Origin: Aurantimonas coralicida DSM 14790
GTDB lineage: Bacteria; Pseudomonadota; Alphaproteobacteria; Rhizobiales; Rhizobiaceae
NCBI RefSeq assembly: GCF_000421645.1
Contig: NZ_ATXK01000007.1
Location: forward strand, 1-64,000
Length of the DNA stretch: 64,000 bases
Direction: 5' to 3'
Below are positions 1 to 8,546 of the stretch, piece after piece. The stretch's first letter is position 1; each line of letters begins with the position of its first letter. The notes under the pieces are model-generated. The model saw only the letters and a list, made by a program, of their open reading frames with translations. It was not told where the DNA came from and searched no databases. The position numbers and the translations under genes are program-made.

Positions 1-355
1 TGTGGTCTGTGATGGTTGTAATCCTCCTTCCATGAGGTGATGGCGCTGCGGGCCTCGGACAGTGTCGAGAACAGCGTGTCATTGAGGCACTCGTCCCTGA
101 AGCGCCCGTTGAAGCTCTCCACGAAGGCATTCTGCATGGGCTTTCCCGGCGCGATGTAATGCCATTCGACGCCGGTCTGCTGGGACCATCGCAGGACCGC
201 CATCGAGGTCAGTTCGGTGCCATTGTCGGAGACGATCGTAGCGGGCTGCCCACGCCAGCAGATGATGGCGTCCAACTCGCGCACGACGCGCAAGCCTGAC
301 AGCGAGGTGTCGGCGACAAGCGCCAGGCATTCCCGCGTGTAATCGTCGACCACGG
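1..355 (-). pseudogene. IS3-family transposase OrfB, internal fragment
   Basis: Reading the minus strand gives an open frame beginning [11 protein letters not shown] and containing [32 protein letters not shown] and NHHRP. These are the DDE integrase core motifs of IS3-family OrfB (IS51/IS407-like). The fragment runs off the window start and is cut at its N-terminal side by the inverted repeat of the element at 355-1608. The OrfA and N-terminal OrfB coding sequence that should continue to the right is missing; only the terminal repeat of this IS type survives at 1609-1656. It is a broken, non-functional transposase as seen here, though the part outside the window is unknown. Confidence 0.85.
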
Positions 356-409
356 TGGACCTGCCCGGGAAAAGTGGAGAGCACCAACTGAGGAACCAGG
401 GGGTGTTCT

Positions 410-694
410 ATGGGAAACGGGAACAGGTCGACGCCGGAGTTCCGCCGTGAAGCGGTGCGGCTGGCACTGACCAGCGGCCGGACGCGGCGGGAGATCGCGG
501 AGGATCTGGGCATTGGCTTATCGACGCTGACGCGTTGGCTAAGCCATGAGCGCGATGCCAGTGAGCCAAGCGAGGCGCCGGTCGATCTGCATGCCGAGCT
601 GAAGCGGCTGCGGCGGGAGAATGCGGTCCTGAAGCAGGAGCGCGACATCTTAAAAAAAGCCGCGGCCTTCTTCGCGAAAGAGGGAAGTCGATGA
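410..694 (+). CDS. IS3-family transposase OrfA
   Basis: A 94-residue protein with an N-terminal helix-turn-helix (FRREAVRLALTSGRT through GLSTLTRWL, about residues 10-45) and a leucine-zipper-like coiled coil (LKRLRRENAVLKQERDILKK, about 65-85). This is the usual OrfA layout of IS3 elements, where OrfA binds the terminal repeats. Its stop overlaps the orfB start (ATGA at 691-694). The A7 run at 652-658 lies where IS3 elements make the OrfAB fusion by -1 frameshifting, and the orfB frame is open back to that run. The protein itself looks intact. Confidence 0.85.
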   Translation: MGNGNRSTPEFRREAVRLALTSGRTRREIAEDLGIGLSTLTRWLSHERDASEPSEAPVDLHAELKRLRRENAVLKQERDILKKAAAFFAKEGSR

Positions 695-1578
695 CCTTCG
701 GCTTCATCGAGGCGGAGAAGGCCAGCTTCCCGATCAGCCGGATGTGCCGCGTTCTCGGGGTCAGCCAGAGCGGCTTCTTCGCCTGGCAGGACCGTCCGGC
801 CTGTCGCCGCCAGCAGCAGGACATGGTCTATCTGGCACATATCCGCACGGCCTTCGCGTTGTCGAACGGCACCTACGGCAGCCCGCGCATGCACCGCGAT
901 CTCGTTGATGAGGGCCATGAGATCGGGCGACACCGCACGGCGCGGCTGATGCGCGAGAACCAGTTGATCGCGCGGCAGAAGCGGCGCTTCAAGCGCACGA
1001 CGGACAGCGAGCACGCCTGGCCCGTCGCCCCGAACCTCGTGGCGCAGGACTTCACGGCGCACGGCCCGGACAGGAAGTGGGGGGCGGACATTTCCTACAT
1101 CTGGACCGCGGAGGGCTGGCTCTACCTTGCCATCGTGCTCGACCTCTTCTCCCGGCGCGTCGTCGGCTGGGCCACGAGTGACCGACTGAAGCGCGACCTC
1201 GCGGTCGAAGCGCTGCGCCGTGCTCTCGTGGCTCGCAACCCGGCGCCGGAGCTGGTGCACCATTCCGACCGTGGATCGCAATACTGCTCTGTCGACTATC
1301 AGGGCTGCTACGAAGGCGCGGCATCCTGATCTCGATGAGCGGGCGCGGGAACTGCTACGATTGTGAGACTATGCGGGCAGCCTGAAGGATCTGGCCCGTG
1401 CTACGATTGACCTTGTGTCATGGCGTTGATCTGGCAGGTCGCATGGCAATCCCGCAAGCAAGCCGAGAACGCCGTCGCCAGATACATCGACGGGTTCTAT
1501 AACCCCGTCAGGCGGCATTCATCGCTCGGCTTCCAGAGCCCCATAGCCTTCGAGCGAAACGCCCGGGAAGTAAGCTAA
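691..1578 (+). pseudogene. IS3-family transposase OrfB, frameshifted and internally damaged
   Basis: The first 200 codons encode the N-terminal HTH_21-like region and the first part of the integrase core (DRKWGADISYI, LAIVLDLFSRRVVGW, HHSDRGSQYCS). The frame then breaks near 1300: the expected sequence LLRRRGILISMSGRGNCYD continues in another frame, followed by a scrambled stretch at about 1360-1450. The correct C-terminus resumes (AENAVARYIDGFYNPVRRH, ending at TAA 1576-1578). The third acidic residue of the DDE triad lies in the damaged part, so this copy should not make active transposase. Confidence 0.8.
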
Positions 1579-1608
1579 ACGCTCTCCACAAAAGCCGGGC
1601 AAGTCCAC

Positions 1609-1656
1609 AGGTCAGACTCTAATCTGCCGTGGAGGAAAAACTCAGTGGCAGGTCAG
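1609..1656 (-). repeat. Terminal end of a disrupted IS3-type element
   Basis: On the minus strand this reads CTGACCTGCCACTGAGT, then TTTCCTCCAC and TTAGAGTC. It matches closely the left end of the IS3 remnant at 20237-20280. It is therefore the orfA-side end of the IS whose orfB fragment lies at 1-355, left behind when the intervening part was replaced by the 355-1608 element. Confidence 0.7.
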
Positions 1657-1728
1657 TTCCAGAAGGCACTATGAGAAAGCAGACGCGCGAACCGAAAGCC
1701 CGGGGACTAAATCAGATCGAGTGCCACC

Positions 1729-3819
1729 CTAATTATGGCGTCCAGGGGCATACTTCAATGCCGTAAGGCAGGTCCATCTGAACACTGGCTTCACTGATCT
1801 TGCGACAGATCCCTCCGGCCAGTAGGAGATACGGCGGGAGGACCGGCCGCTTTTCGCGAACTTCAGAAGGTTTCTCGGATGGAAGTCCATGAGTCCAGCC
1901 AACGGTTCTAGCTGCCGATGCTGTTCGTCCTCTGAATGTAAAAACTGCCCATAAGCATTCGCCTCCTCACGCAGTGGGTACTCGAAAAACATCTCTGTGA
2001 CTTTCCGAGCGCTCTGCGCCAGCGCCTCGACATGATTGAACGGATCGAGCCTCGCCAGCAGAAGCATATCACCCATTTCCTGCGCGAATGCGATGACAGC
2101 TTCCTGCTGGACAATCAGCCCCCAATCCTCTGCGAGAGGGTTCTTTTCCGATTCGAGCAGCGGACCAGAAAGGCCGTCTTCTGCACGAAAATAATTTTTA
2201 GTCGTCCCATGAGTGGCTGCACAAAACACTTCGAAGAGCGGGCCCCGTTTAGCCCAATTTCCAGCCTCTAAGCCGCACAGCTCGCTGAACATCGTGAAGG
2301 TTCCGGAGTTATCCGGAAAGCTTGTGAGATCGATGTAGAAACCGTGAAGCCTCTCTTGGAACCTAGCTTCTTGCGTAGTCAAGATACGGCAGAGAGAGCG
2401 TTGCAGACGACCACGCCATCCGACGTCGACGACGCCAATGGCGCCCGGATCCAGAAGTCCCTCCTGCGCCATGTAGTCCAGGCAAGCGGCGCGACGGTAT
2501 GCGCTTCGCTGAACGACGAGAGCGCGAAACTCTGACACATCGAGAGCTCGAGATATCTCGGAGACACATGCTGCCGTCAGCCTGCCGTCTGGCGGCAATC
2601 GACGCAGTTGAGACTCTGGTGGCACATGGAACAGTAGCTCGAAAGGCTGTATATCAAGCCTATCCAGATGCTCGCGAAGGGTCCTCCCTTCAGCCCCCTC
2701 CAAGATCCATTCACGATCCGCCATCCCCACCTCGACCAAGGAAGCCAAGTGAAGACTCTGGCGAGATACGTACAAGTAACGACACTCCACATTCGGCGCG
2801 AACTTGGGAGCGAGGACTTTTGCGATCTTTGTCAGTATCTCTCCGTCGCGCGCAAGGAAATAGAGCGTACGCAATCGAAGTCGCACCGCTTCGCGAAGAG
2901 ACCAGATAACGAAGCTTACTAAGAGCGGACCAACCACGTTAGCCGAAACATCCCACACTGTTTGCTCATGGCTGGAGAGAAACGACCTTCTAAGACGCAC
3001 AGCACGCGCGCTCCCAGCGAAGATAGAAGCAAGAAGCTCTGAATCTTCGGTAAGTTCACAGGCAGACGCTTCGTATCGGCTCGGTCGTCCCTCGAGGTAG
3101 GGAGCCGCTGGCACCCCCCAAGCGCGCGCGCGCTGAACATCGGAGCCGAAATTATCGCCGACGTGCAAGATTTTTTTCAGCGGCTGAGCGGTTCGTGCAA
3201 GGTCGGCGAAGAGTTCGCCGCTGTGCTTCGTATGACGTGACACTGATGAGGCGAAAACAGCATCCGACGGCAGACGAACTCCGCACCTTGATAGCAACTG
3301 ATACAAAACTGAGTGAGGTAGACAAGTGTCGGAAATTACATACGCGCGTCCTCCGCGCGAGACAAAGTCTTTAACAATATTGATATTCGCTTCGATCGGC
3401 CGACACAAGCTCTTTTCTAAAAAAATTTCTAATTCCAAAGCTTCGATAATGTTTTCACGAGAAATAAATGCATCACTGACGAGCTTTTCGTAAATCTCCT
3501 CAAGAGTCACTTGCTTTGGATAGGTCGCTTTTGCCAGGGTTTGCTCTGCTTCGTGCCTCACGCTCCGCCAGCGCGAAGGTGTCATAAAGATGATAGAACG
3601 CTCCCGAAGTGACAATCCGTGAATAAGAAAAATATCTATCGGCCGAGAGAGCGGGCGTGTTATCAACGTATCAAAGGCATCAATCGTCAGAACTTCCGCG
3701 AGCATTAACCGTTTGTCATTTGTACGCTTGATCGGCAAGGCTCCGTGCAAATGCAGATACATAGTGCGAAAAAATGGAATTGCTGCTTTTGCTGTCGACG
3801 AATCCTGCCACGTTCTCAT
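1729..3819 (-). CDS. Large HAD-type hydrolase of a polysaccharide locus
   Basis: About 696 residues. The N-terminal third carries HAD-superfamily motifs: DAFDT (motif I, about residues 47-51), VISDT (motif II, about 170), a conserved Lys in KHSGE, and GDNFGSDV (motif IV, about 233). The remaining ~450 residues form a region I cannot name but which often accompanies HAD domains in surface-polysaccharide loci (LYFLARDGEIL, YLYVSRQSLHLASL). ATG at 3819 was chosen because an AAAGGA ribosome site lies 8 bases upstream; an ATG 14 codons earlier has none. The coding sequence looks noticeably less GC-rich than the nitrate and phosphonate genes, which hints at separate ancestry. A sugar-phosphate phosphatase role in EPS synthesis is inference. 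Confidence 0.75.
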   Translation of the reverse strand: MRTWQDSSTAKAAIPFFRTMYLHLHGALPIKRTNDKRLMLAEVLTIDAFDTLITRPLSRPIDIFLIHGLSLRERSIIFMTPSRWRSVRHEAEQTLAKATYPKQVTLEEIYEKLVSDAFISRENIIEALELEIFLEKSLCRPIEANINIVKDFVSRGGRAYVISDTCLPHSVLYQLLSRCGVRLPSDAVFASSVSRHTKHSGELFADLARTAQPLKKILHVGDNFGSDVQRARAWGVPAAPYLEGRPSRYEASACELTEDSELLASIFAGSARAVRLRRSFLSSHEQTVWDVSANVVGPLLVSFVIWSLREAVRLRLRTLYFLARDGEILTKIAKVLAPKFAPNVECRYLYVSRQSLHLASLVEVGMADREWILEGAEGRTLREHLDRLDIQPFELLFHVPPESQLRRLPPDGRLTAACVSEISRALDVSEFRALVVQRSAYRRAACLDYMAQEGLLDPGAIGVVDVGWRGRLQRSLCRILTTQEARFQERLHGFYIDLTSFPDNSGTFTMFSELCGLEAGNWAKRGPLFEVFCAATHGTTKNYFRAEDGLSGPLLESEKNPLAEDWGLIVQQEAVIAFAQEMGDMLLLARLDPFNHVEALAQSARKVTEMFFEYPLREEANAYGQFLHSEDEQHRQLEPLAGLMDFHPRNLLKFAKSGRSSRRISYWPEGSVARSVKPVFRWTCLTALKYAPGRHN

Positions 3820-4139
3820 CTCGAGAGTCCTTTCGTAGTCGCTCGCCCGTGGCTCAGACATGTTATATCTGGGAGACGACAGTTTTTAGCTTGCGAAGAC
3901 ACTATCATGTTCGAGATTCGCCCTCGCGGAAGCCGTTTACGTCGTTTGTACAAAGCGAAATTTGGCGTCTACGGGTATTGTTCGTCTAGCGGGAGAGAAA
4001 TGGAAGCGAATTGGAGTCGTTCGATCTCGTGTCTCTTATCCGCCCTAGCGTACTCAGCATCGCTAGCCGGTCGTGCGAAAGATGTCACTCGCAGCTGCAG
4101 GAACGTCGTGCTACTAGGGCTGACGATTGGACAGGCTCT
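3820..4139. other. Intergenic region, no gene recognised
   Basis: About 320 bases between two minus-strand genes. No open frame here has protein-like content on either strand. It must hold the promoter of the downstream HAD gene, but I could not identify a convincing -35/-10 pair or a terminator for the GT8 gene. Confidence 0.5.
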
Positions 4140-5051
4140 TCAGGCAGCGTACTCGCCAACGAACAGATCCTCGATTCTCGGATTGGCGGGGGACCGATCA
4201 GCCAAGTGCGCAATTCGCTGGCGCGCAGAGCGATAAGTGTAAAGGAGCCGGCGGTTCAAACCAATCCCTCGATAGAGGGCCGCGATCGCGGGATGCTTCA
4301 GGCGCAGCTCCTTGTAAACGCCGCTCTCCTTCGCAGTCCAAGGGAAGAATGTGCCATGCCAGGGCTTCGGATGTGCCATGTAGTGAACAATCGAAAGATT
4401 GGACATCGGGACGAGGTGAAGGAACTGCTTGGGGAAATTCCAGCGGTTCGAGATCAACATTAGAGCGGGCCCGGCAACCTCGTTGAGCGCGCCTTGGTCG
4501 TGCTTACCCGCGCAGGCTTCTGGGTCGCGCTCAAACAGCGCGAGGGCCTCCTTCCCTATCCAACTGGAGCGGTGAAACTTCAGGACGCCCGCGTTGAAAT
4601 AGTGGCTGTCCGTCCCGTTCACGAGGACGTCGTGAATCGCAGTGTAGTCGCGAGCGGCGAAGAAACGGCCCTCTGGCACATAGGAACACTCGAGTTGGGC
4701 GAGGCTTCCCACGATTTGCGTGTCGCCGTCGAGATAAATGACTTGCGTATAGCGGTCCGGAAGCACATCCGGCAGGACGAGTTTGGCCATGGTGCTAACG
4801 CTGATGCGCCCAGCGAAATATCGTCGGTCCAGACGTCCGAGCGCTTCCTGCAGGGGCTTCGACGCATCAATAAGGATGACGCCGGCCTCGGCCAGGACCT
4901 CAACAACCGCGTCATCGTTCGCAAGCGTCTCAAAGGTAAGGATGAGAACGTCCGTGTCCGGGGCCGCAAAGGCGCGAGCCTGTAGTGCGGACAAGATGGT
5001 CGGAAACGCGTATTCGAGGTCGGTTACGTAGACGATGCACTGGTGGTCCAT
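4140..5051 (-). CDS. Glycosyltransferase family 8
   Basis: A 303-residue cytosolic protein with the GT8 hallmarks: TMAKLVLPDVL before the metal-binding DGD (YLDGDTQIVG, residues 108-110), YFNAGVLKF at about 155, KHDQGALN at about 190, and HYMAHPKPW (about 240), which supplies the conserved His-x-x-x-x-Lys/Trp nucleotide-sugar region. Such enzymes are retaining transferases using UDP-glucose or UDP-galactose. ATG at 5051 is preferred because AGGGAG lies 6 bases upstream; the ATG five codons earlier has its purine run directly abutting. It lies in the EPS cluster, so a side-chain sugar-adding role is likely. Substrate and acceptor cannot be read from sequence. Confidence 0.85.
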   Translation of the reverse strand: MDHQCIVYVTDLEYAFPTILSALQARAFAAPDTDVLILTFETLANDDAVVEVLAEAGVILIDASKPLQEALGRLDRRYFAGRISVSTMAKLVLPDVLPDRYTQVIYLDGDTQIVGSLAQLECSYVPEGRFFAARDYTAIHDVLVNGTDSHYFNAGVLKFHRSSWIGKEALALFERDPEACAGKHDQGALNEVAGPALMLISNRWNFPKQFLHLVPMSNLSIVHYMAHPKPWHGTFFPWTAKESGVYKELRLKHPAIAALYRGIGLNRRLLYTYRSARQRIAHLADRSPANPRIEDLFVGEYAA

Positions 5052-5275
5052 GATTAACTCCCTCATCTCTCCAGCTCGGCCGGCGCGCTGGCGTTCCCGC
5101 CCGGCAGTCGCGCAGAATTCGATACGGCGCCGCCCCGCAGGAGAGCCGGAGCGCTGCTTCCGAGCCGATGGGGTGCGTCACTTTGCGAGATGCGGCGATG
5201 TGGATCGCGCGATCGCGTGGTAAGCTTCGCAACATCGAGGCATGATTTTATGCGCGCAAGGTAGGGAGGTGAACG

Positions 5276-5572
5276 ATGCTCAATGCGGCCATACTGTCCG
5301 TCCTCGCCTCGATCGCAGCCGGGGTCTATATCCGGGCATGGGCGTTCTTGTGTTTCACAGTAGTAATCGCGATGACGGCCGGGGTGATCCTTTCGGATGG
5401 CAGCGTATCTGGCGTTATCTTCACCCTGATGGGGTTCCTTGCGATCATGCAAATTGGATATTTCGTCGGCGCCTTCTTGGCCGAGTTCGCGCGACGCCAC
5501 CAGCGGCGCACCGAGACAAAGCCGATCGGCGAGTCTTCGGCTCAACAGGCCCAGCAGCGAAACGGGCGCTGA
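5276..5572 (+). CDS. Small SyrA/ExoX-like membrane protein (possible EPS repressor)
   Basis: A 98-residue protein with two predicted membrane segments (about residues 5-35 and 45-70) and a polar, Arg/Gln-rich tail. The second helix ends in MQIGYFVGAFL, which recalls the QVGYF motif of the short SyrA/ExoX exopolysaccharide-production repressors of rhizobia. Length and topology agree with that family. A strong GGGAGG site lies 7 bases before the ATG. It is convergent with the ExoQ-like polymerase gene (72-base gap) and divergent from the GT8 gene. Regulation of EPS output by interaction with the ExoY-type transferase is known for the family and only inferred here. Confidence 0.55.
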   Translation: MLNAAILSVLASIAAGVYIRAWAFLCFTVVIAMTAGVILSDGSVSGVIFTLMGFLAIMQIGYFVGAFLAEFARRHQRRTETKPIGESSAQQAQQRNGR

Positions 5573-5643
5573 GTGGGTGGACCGGGCGAGCGGATTAAGG
5601 CCTTTGATCTGGAGACTAGCCCGCGGGACAAGCGATGTGACCA

Positions 5644-7248
5644 TCAGGCACGCGCGCCTTCGCTCTGAAGAGCGGTCGAGAGGCGGTCAGCACCTTGCCG
5701 CACCTGCAACTGTCCGACGTCGAGGGCTCTGCGCGCTCTTGGCCCTTCGTACATTGGCCCGAGAGCGTATCCCGCTGCCAGTCCGCTTGTAACGCTGAAC
5801 AAAAGGCCGAGATCGGTGCTGCTGCCGGATACAGTAGCAGAAGTGATCTGCGCGAACGAGGAGATCAATGCAGCGAGCCCGAGGGTCCGCTGATTGGCAG
5901 AGGCCAGCCTCTGGCGCAAAACTCCGGCGACCAGACGGACGAGGAAAAAGCAAAAGAGCAAGGTTCCGAAAAGTCCAACATTTGACAGGAGCGCGACTAG
6001 AAAACTCGACGCACGGACCGTCCCCAAACCCGCGCCGAGAAGCGAGGTTTCGATGAAGCTGACGAGCGCAAGAGTGTTCCAGGCCGTTCGTTCCTCTCCC
6101 GACTGCGACTGCATCTTCTGCGCTATCGCCCCGTTGAACAGGTCGCTCATCGCCGCATAGGCTTGGGGCGATAGCATTAGCCCCATGAAGGCCAGCGGAC
6201 CGACGATCAGGAGGCTCGCGAGGAAGAGATTGTGGCGGCGATGCGCCCGCCCGGTCGCCAAACTCACTAGGCAGAAGCACACGACCATGGCGATGACAAC
6301 GAGGCTGGCCAAATAAGCTGTTGTCGAGGTGCTGAAGAGCACTGCCGCCGCAAGTAGTAGGGTGATGAGTCCTATTGCTCGGGCCGGATACTGATCGAGC
6401 CACAGGATCACAAGAAACGTGCACAAGGCGAGTGCAACAGAGCCGAAAGCACTGGCCTCGGGGTAGGAGCCGACGATGCGCTTGAAGCCGTGGAATGTTG
6501 CGCCAGTGTGCAGAGTGTAGTTCGCGTTCCGAATCGGGTCCAACAGATCCGCATGGCCAGTGAAATAAGTGCCTAGGTCGAGCACGGCGAAGAGGAGGCA
6601 TGTGGCGCTCATCACGATTAGCGCGCGCACGATAGCGCCAGCGTAGCCGAACCGTGCGAGGCCGGCCACTAGCAGGAAGCACACGAGATCGCCGAGGAGA
6701 TACACCGACTGCGTCACGTTCGACGATCCCGGCGCGAGCGGTGCAGCGATCGTCTTCATCATGCCGGAATGGTCGCGGGCGGAGGAGTAGACCAGCGTTG
6801 CGCCGGCGAAGATGCGCGGGAGGAAGATCGCCGTCATGACGGAGAAGAGAACATAGGCGGCGAACCAGAAGCCCGCGCCGCGAGAGCCCATAGCAGAACA
6901 CGCGGCCGTGGCCTGACCGGGACGTAGAATAAGGCCGCAGAGGAGAAACGGCAGGAGAAAATGGCTGGGCTGGATGCTTGCGCCTCCGAGGACTGGCATC
7001 TGCAGCACGGCTGCACTGCCCAAGAGAATGGCGAGGCACAAAACGGCCATGGCGAACCGCGCGCCCAGGAAGATCGCGAGCAAACCGCACAAGATGACCA
7101 GATATCCAAGCGGCTCAATGTTCACTACGCGCACGCCCCGTCTTTTGATGTTCGATAGTCGCGATATCACCGCCCTACAAACCCACGGCAGCTCCAACGC
7201 GTCCGGAGGCGGTATCAGATTCGTTGCCGGTGGCTGCGCTCGCATCAT
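5644..7248 (-). CDS. ExoQ-like polysaccharide polymerase (O-antigen ligase/Wzy superfamily)
   Basis: About 534 residues with roughly eleven or twelve hydrophobic segments and a large extracytoplasmic loop containing the GSYPEASAFGSVALALC region (about 265-280). That loop motif is typical of ExoQ/Wzy-type polymerases, which join lipid-linked repeat units in the periplasm. The C-terminus is hydrophilic. It ends a minus-strand series exoP-GT2-exoF-exoQ and overlaps the end of the exoF-like gene by about 70 bases. The start is uncertain: ATG codons at 7248 and 7245 lack a clear ribosome site, and GTG starts about 35-40 codons in, just before the first membrane helix, are possible. Confidence 0.8.
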   Translation of the reverse strand: MMRAQPPATNLIPPPDALELPWVCRAVISRLSNIKRRGVRVVNIEPLGYLVILCGLLAIFLGARFAMAVLCLAILLGSAAVLQMPVLGGASIQPSHFLLPFLLCGLILRPGQATAACSAMGSRGAGFWFAAYVLFSVMTAIFLPRIFAGATLVYSSARDHSGMMKTIAAPLAPGSSNVTQSVYLLGDLVCFLLVAGLARFGYAGAIVRALIVMSATCLLFAVLDLGTYFTGHADLLDPIRNANYTLHTGATFHGFKRIVGSYPEASAFGSVALALCTFLVILWLDQYPARAIGLITLLLAAAVLFSTSTTAYLASLVVIAMVVCFCLVSLATGRAHRRHNLFLASLLIVGPLAFMGLMLSPQAYAAMSDLFNGAIAQKMQSQSGEERTAWNTLALVSFIETSLLGAGLGTVRASSFLVALLSNVGLFGTLLFCFFLVRLVAGVLRQRLASANQRTLGLAALISSFAQITSATVSGSSTDLGLLFSVTSGLAAGYALGPMYEGPRARRALDVGQLQVRQGADRLSTALQSEGARA

Positions 7249-8542
7249 CTCCGGCAACGCTCGGGCTAAGCGACTGCGCGAGATCGAGCGTCACCTTGAC
7301 TAGATCATGCGGAAGCAGAACTGTCGTTTCCTCGGCGGCAATCGTTTGGGGCGTCCCGTCCTTCTTGCCCCGGACGATCTCGAAACGCGGTCGCGCGCCA
7401 CCTTTGATAGAGTTGGCTTCCATTGCTTCAAACGCGCCAGCGCTGTAACCGGCTTGCTCGCCGAGGAGTTGGGCAACCTGCATGTCAACTTCAGTTTTGC
7501 GAAGAACTAGCTCAAGCGTGTTCAGCTCCTGCTGGTTTTCCGCGTTGCGCGTGTTGACGATGTCGGCCCGATCCCTCTTGCTTTCCTCTAGGGCTTGGCG
7601 CGCCTTGGTCAACGCGATCTCTAGATCGAGAAGCTGGCTCTGGGCATCGGCGAGGGCACGATCGAGACCAAACTGGCGTGCGTTGTTCGTCAAACCCCGG
7701 TCACGCAAGCTACTTACGGCTTCGAGTTCCTGGCGCGCCATGGCAACCTGTCGATCCTGCGAGACCATCTTTGCTTCAAGCGTCTCGATCTGCTGCTCGT
7801 AGAGACTGATCAGATCGTCGGTGCTGGCACGACGACTTTCGAGCTCGACTCTTCGCATGAGCATGAGGTCGAGTTCCTGCGCATGCCCCGTCTCGATACC
7901 GGGCGCGTCGGCTATTGCTCCCGGGATCGCAAACGTTTCCCGCCCTGCGATTTCTGCCTGCAAGCGCGCGCGTCGCATCAGGAGATCACGCTGGGTCGTC
8001 AATGCGGTGCGATAATCGCCCGCCGCCTGAATTCGATTGCGTTCGAAGGAGGCGGTGTCGAAATCGGTCGCCCGTTCGAGCCCGCCGGCCAGACTCACGG
8101 CCTTTAACACCGTCATCCCCGGTTCGAAACTGTAGCGGCCGGGGGTCGTAATCTTACCAGTCACGAAAATGGGCGCGTGTTGCACGATCTCTGCGGACAC
8201 AAAGGGTTCGAATGCCAATCCCGTGCCTTCCGCCAACGCCGACGCTATAGCTTTCGCGACCTCGTCCGTAGTAAGACCGGCCGCCTTCACCTGCCCGGCG
8301 ATGGGAATGGCGAGCGCGCCGGCATCATTAACGCCGTACGTGCCTTCAACGGCCTCCCAACCGATGTAGCGACCTTCGCCGGGTTGCCATTCGACAATGC
8401 GCAACGCAATCTTGTCCTCTGGGACGAGCGTGTAGGGCGCCGCCCCCGCGAGGCTTGAAAAAGCGAGAATACCGATAAAGACAACGAGCGTTGCGGCCGC
8501 GCGACTGCGGAAGGCCTTCCAGCGTAGCGAATGCTTCTCCAT
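7175..8542 (-). CDS. ExoF-like polysaccharide export protein (SLBB domains)
   Basis: About 455 residues. A signal-like hydrophobic segment (AAATLVVFIGILAFSSLAGA, about residues 15-35) is followed by the polysaccharide-export fold (YTLVPEDKIALRIVEW, GYVND-like strand, AIPIAGQVKAAGLTTDEVAKAI), then an SLBB repeat (PIFVTGKITTPGRYSFEPGMTVLKAV, about 150-175). A long coiled-coil region (about 210-370) follows, and a second SLBB-like region near the end. This order matches ExoF of the succinoglycan system, a periplasmic/outer-membrane export partner of ExoP. ATG 8542 is preceded by AAAGGGG. The gene follows the GT2 gene after 4 bases and overlaps the polymerase gene. Confidence 0.85.
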   Translation of the reverse strand: MEKHSLRWKAFRSRAAATLVVFIGILAFSSLAGAAPYTLVPEDKIALRIVEWQPGEGRYIGWEAVEGTYGVNDAGALAIPIAGQVKAAGLTTDEVAKAIASALAEGTGLAFEPFVSAEIVQHAPIFVTGKITTPGRYSFEPGMTVLKAVSLAGGLERATDFDTASFERNRIQAAGDYRTALTTQRDLLMRRARLQAEIAGRETFAIPGAIADAPGIETGHAQELDLMLMRRVELESRRASTDDLISLYEQQIETLEAKMVSQDRQVAMARQELEAVSSLRDRGLTNNARQFGLDRALADAQSQLLDLEIALTKARQALEESKRDRADIVNTRNAENQQELNTLELVLRKTEVDMQVAQLLGEQAGYSAGAFEAMEANSIKGGARPRFEIVRGKKDGTPQTIAAEETTVLLPHDLVKVTLDLAQSLSPSVAGDDASAATGNESDTASGRVGAAVGL

Positions 8543-8546
8543 AAGC

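Larger units (their letters stand above)
355..1608 (+). mobile_element. IS3-family insertion sequence with terminal inverted repeats
   Basis: The left end (GTGGACCTGCCCGG, followed by AAAAGTGGAGAGC) and the right end (GCTCTCCAC, then CCGGGCAAGTCCAC) form imperfect inverted repeats of about 28 bp, giving an element of about 1,254 bp. It encodes overlapping orfA and orfB, typical of the IS3 family, with an A7 slippery run at 652-658 near the end of orfA. No clear target-site duplication flanks it: three bases left are ACG and three right are AGG. That fits insertion into the older IS followed by deletion of adjacent DNA. OrfB is broken, so the copy is probably immobile by itself. Confidence 0.85.

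Noticed and set aside
352-1611. Target-site duplication of the IS3 element
   Set aside because: Flanking triplets ACG and AGG differ, so no duplication can be claimed.
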